Source: an uncultured Bacteroides sp. (GTDB lineage: Bacteria; Bacteroidota; Bacteroidia; Bacteroidales; Bacteroidaceae). Taken from it: 8,000 bases of DNA. Position numbers and translations under genes: made by a program. The stretch is from NCBI GenBank assembly GCA_900557355.1, contig USSR01000297.1:1-8000 (forward strand), given 5' to 3'. Positions 5,864 to 8,000 of the stretch are shown piece after piece; positions within the stretch are counted from its first letter, which is position 1, and each line of letters opens with the position of its first letter. The notes beneath the pieces were generated by a model. That model made no database searches, was not told where the DNA came from, and saw only the letters and a program-made list of their open reading frames with translations.

Positions 5864-6574
5864 ATGATGGAAAAAGATACTGTAAACAAGAAAAGGGACT
5901 TCGGGCAAAAGTTGCAGGACTTTATGGCGAGTTATCGTGGCAAGGTCATAATGAACTATGCCTATAGCTGGGGAGCTGCTATCGTTATTGCAGGTACCTT
6001 GTTTAAACTGACGCATTTGCCAGGTGCCAATCTGATGCTTTGGATCGGTATGGGAACAGAAGTGCTGGTGTTTTTTATTTCTGCATTCGACTTGCCAAAC
6101 AGGCAGACTGGTACAGCTGCAGGCGGAGTGATAGTTGTTGGTGACGGAGGGACGGGCAGTGCAGGTGTTAATCAGGCTGTATCGCAAGAAAGAAGACAGG
6201 TTTCTGTTTCAGGGCAGCCTGTAGCGGTGACTGTAGGAGCTGCTAATAATTTATCCGGAACTCCTGCTCCGGCTTTTACTTCTGAAATGGAAGAAACCAC
6301 ACAGGCTTATATCGCTCAACTGAAAGAAATGACCGAAATGCTTTCGCACTTCACCGCACAAGCAGAGTCGTTGTCGCATGATGCCGAGCAAATGAGTGCA
6401 CTGAACCGTAATCTTGCAGGCATCAATGCCATTTATGAAATGCAGCTTCGCAGCGCCAGCACTCAGATCAACACTATCGATCAGGTACATGAGCAGACCC
6501 GTAAGATGGCTCGTCAGATTGAAGAACTAAATGCAGTCTATGCACGTATGTTGCAGGCTGTACAAGTGAAGTGA
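5864..6574 (+). CDS. gldL: T9SS motor subunit GldL/PorL
   Basis: A 236-residue inner-membrane protein with tandem ATG codons at 5864 and 5867 (either may initiate). Two transmembrane helices lie near the N-terminus (about 28-47 and 56-75), separated by a short loop. A G/A/V/S-rich linker follows (about 80-140), then a long coiled-coil region (about 142-234) expected in the cytoplasm. The motif MNYAYSWGAAIVIAGTLFK-x-TH is the GldL signature. K48, H51 and E66 align with K27, H30 and E49 of Flavobacterium johnsoniae GldL, residues reported as important for proton-driven motor function (from memory). The position of its E59 is D76 here. GldL forms a pentamer around the GldM helices and powers secretion by the T9SS. 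It belongs to the porP-gldK operon. Confidence 0.94.
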   Translation: MMEKDTVNKKRDFGQKLQDFMASYRGKVIMNYAYSWGAAIVIAGTLFKLTHLPGANLMLWIGMGTEVLVFFISAFDLPNRQTGTAAGGVIVVGDGGTGSAGVNQAVSQERRQVSVSGQPVAVTVGAANNLSGTPAPAFTSEMEETTQAYIAQLKEMTEMLSHFTAQAESLSHDAEQMSALNRNLAGINAIYEMQLRSASTQINTIDQVHEQTRKMARQIEELNAVYARMLQAVQVK

Positions 6575-6576
6575 AA

Positions 6577-6600
6577 AAGTGATAGGGTGATAGGGTGCTT
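6577..6600. repeat. Inverted copy of the octamer repeat after gldL (three units)
   Basis: Immediately after the gldL stop codon the plus strand reads AAGTGATA, GGGTGATA, GGGTGCTT, three octamers whose complements are TATCACTT, TATCACCC and AAGCACCC. This is the same family as the array at 3285-3356 but in opposite orientation, with a 15-base perfect complement (TAGGGTGATAGGGTG) to that array. The two arrays bracket porP-gldK-gldL. A transcript containing both could pair at long range; this is inference. Confidence 0.8.
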
Positions 6601-6612
6601 CGTTTCCTAACT

Positions 6613-6620
6613 CCCCCCCC
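6613..6620. repeat. C8 homopolymer run in the gldL-gldM spacer
   Basis: Eight consecutive C residues, an uncommon run in this A/T-rich spacer, 44 bases before the gldM start. Being intergenic it cannot shift a reading frame, but length changes could alter spacing in a promoter or RNA. It may also be a sequencing-sensitive spot. Confidence 0.6.
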
Positions 6621-6626
6621 TTCATC

Positions 6627-6664
6627 ATAATTAATAGTTTATAATTAATAGTTTATATTTAATA
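6627..6664. repeat. 14-bp A/T-rich tandem repeat directly before gldM
   Basis: ATAATTAATAGTTT occurs twice in exact tandem (6627-6640, 6641-6654), followed by a degenerate third copy ATATTTAATA (6655-6664) that abuts the gldM ATG. Each copy holds TAGTTTAT, a weak two-mismatch version of the Bacteroides -7 box, so a promoter is possible but not convincing. The unpaired A/T-rich stretch may simply keep the gldM start accessible, since no Shine-Dalgarno is seen. Confidence 0.85.
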
Positions 6665-8000
6665 ATGACTACTAATCCGGATTCTCCGCGTCAGAAGATG
6701 ATAAACCTGATGTATATCGTCTTGATGGCGTTGTTGGCACTTAATGTTTCATCGGATGTGCTGAATGGCTTTTCATTGGTAGATGAAAGCCTTTCCCGTA
6801 CAACGGCGAACTCGACTGTGCAAAACCAATCGTTATATGATGGGCTTGCGGGTGCCAATAAACGTAATCCGGAGAAAGTGGGACCCTGGTTTGAGAGAGC
6901 GGTACATGTGAAGAATATGTCTGATTCGCTCTATGCTTACGTCGATGAATTGAAATTGCGTATCGTGAAGGAAGCGGATGGAAAAGACGGTGATATTACG
7001 AATATATCCAATAGAGAAGATTTGGAAGCAGCTTCTTTCGTAATGCTTGCTCCCGGTAGAGGGCAAGGAAAAGAGCTGTTCAATCGAATTAATCAATATA
7101 GGAGTGAAATACTGGCTTTTGTTACTGATCCGGTGCAGCAGAAGATTATCCGTGATAACCTGAGTACTGAGGTTCCACGTAAAGCATCGGCAGCTGGGAA
7201 GAACTGGCAGGAGTATCTTTTTGAAAATACTCCGGTAGCTGCTGCTGTCACGTTATTAACCAAATTGCAAAGTGATGTACGTTATGCCGAAGGTGAAGTC
7301 TTGCACTTGCTGACACAGAATACCGATGTACAGGATGTGCGCGTAAACCAACTTCAGGCTTATGTGATTCCTACCTCTCAGAATGTGGTGCGTGGGGGGA
7401 CGTATAGTGCGCGGGTTATTTTGGCCGCTGCAGATTCTACACAACGCCCGTCCATCTATATAGCCGGAAAGAAACAGCCGGATAATGCCGAAGGTTGGTT
7501 TGAAACTGTTTGTAATCGTACAGGGGAATTTTCTTTAGATGGTTATCTGGAATTGGCACAGGGTAATGGAGAAGTGCTTCGCAGAGAGTTTTCCCAAAAA
7601 TATACGGTGGTGGAGCCTACTGCTACGGTATCTGCTACTATGATGAATGTGCTTTATGCCGGATATGATAATCCTATCAGCATCTCCGTTCCCGGGGTAC
7701 CGGCAGGACAGGTGCAGGCAAGTATTGTAAGTGGGAATGGTACATTGGCCCGCACGGGTAGTGGATATATTGCTCACCCTACAGCTATAGGCAAGGATGT
7801 AGTGATTCGTGTGATGGCATCTGTGGGTGGACGTACGCAATCAATGGGAGATTACACTTACCGTGTACGCCAATTGCCTGATCCGTCACCCTTTATTGAG
7901 TATACGGAAGATGGGACGCCGAAGCGTTATCGTGGTGGCCGTGGATTGTCCAAGGCTATCTTGATGAATACTCCTGGTATTGTTGCTGCCATTGATGAGA
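6665..8000 (+). CDS. gldM: T9SS motor subunit GldM/PorM, 3' end beyond window
   Basis: An uninterrupted frame from ATG 6665 to the window end, 445 codons visible of a usual 510-520. The N-terminus (SPRQKMINLMYIVLMALLALNVSSDVLNGF) is the diagnostic GldM motif: a short cytoplasmic tail followed by one transmembrane helix (about 13-29), the rest lying in the periplasm. R9 and Y17 are at the same positions as the R9 and Y17 reported as important in F. johnsoniae GldM (from memory). The following region (PWFERAVHVKNMSDSLYAYVDELK) is the helical first periplasmic domain. Later parts rich in beta strands fit the remaining Ig-like domains, which reach up to the GldK/GldN ring. GldM pairs with GldL in the motor. 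It is separated from gldL by a 90-base repeat-rich spacer, unusual for this operon. gldN is expected just downstream. Confidence 0.95.
   Translation, partial: MTTNPDSPRQKMINLMYIVLMALLALNVSSDVLNGFSLVDESLSRTTANSTVQNQSLYDGLAGANKRNPEKVGPWFERAVHVKNMSDSLYAYVDELKLRIVKEADGKDGDITNISNREDLEAASFVMLAPGRGQGKELFNRINQYRSEILAFVTDPVQQKIIRDNLSTEVPRKASAAGKNWQEYLFENTPVAAAVTLLTKLQSDVRYAEGEVLHLLTQNTDVQDVRVNQLQAYVIPTSQNVVRGGTYSARVILAAADSTQRPSIYIAGKKQPDNAEGWFETVCNRTGEFSLDGYLELAQGNGEVLRREFSQKYTVVEPTATVSATMMNVLYAGYDNPISISVPGVPAGQVQASIVSGNGTLARTGSGYIAHPTAIGKDVVIRVMASVGGRTQSMGDYTYRVRQLPDPSPFIEYTEDGTPKRYRGGRGLSKAILMNTPGIVAAIDE

Noticed and set aside
5768..6187. A 139-codon minus-strand open frame opposite the gldK-gldL junction
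   Set aside because: Overlaps conserved GldK and GldL N- and C-terminal motifs on the other strand; no motif of its own.

Overview
The window looks like a chromosomal segment from a Bacteroidota bacterium, most likely order Bacteroidales and plausibly Bacteroides or a close relative. The reasons are a type IX secretion system (T9SS) core cluster found only in this phylum, a promoter matching the Bacteroides-type -7 box TAnnTTTG, few clear Shine-Dalgarno sequences, and AraC and winged-helix proteins of a style common in gut Bacteroidales. I see no transposase, integrase, tRNA, rRNA or CRISPR array. Species cannot be named from sequence alone.

Layout. Positions 1-411 (+) hold the last 50 codons of an ABC-2 type permease and, 37 bases later, a 72-residue winged-helix protein (DUF2582-like). 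Positions 412-699 are non-coding and rich in short inverted and direct repeats. Positions 700-1644 (+) encode an AraC-family regulator with three CX3C cysteine pairs. Converging on it with only a 5-base gap is a minus-strand group: a YeaO-type DUF488 protein (3233-2874), a compact HipA-like kinase (2796-2011) and an overlapping DUF3037 protein (2033-1650). The last two form a translationally coupled pair with their own promoter.

An intergenic region at 3234-3416 carries nine tandem degenerate octamers (consensus TATCACCC). From 3417 (+) follows porP-gldK-gldL-gldM, in the same order as the porPKLMN operon of Porphyromonas gingivalis. PorP is a PorP/SprF outer-membrane protein, GldK the FGE-fold lipoprotein of the periplasmic ring, and GldL and GldM the inner-membrane proton-driven motor. 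gldM is open at the window end, and gldN would be expected just beyond it. The gldL-gldM spacer holds three copies of the same octamer in inverted orientation, a C8 run and a 14-bp A/T-rich tandem repeat.

The T9SS genes should act together: GldL/GldM convert proton flow into motion, GldK (with GldN) forms the periplasmic ring under the outer membrane, and PorP/SprF proteins help place substrates at the outer membrane or surface. The motor's key charged and aromatic residues are present, so the visible part looks functional. The most open questions are the HipA-like/DUF3037 pair, the octamer arrays flanking the first three T9SS genes, and the cysteine pattern of the AraC regulator.
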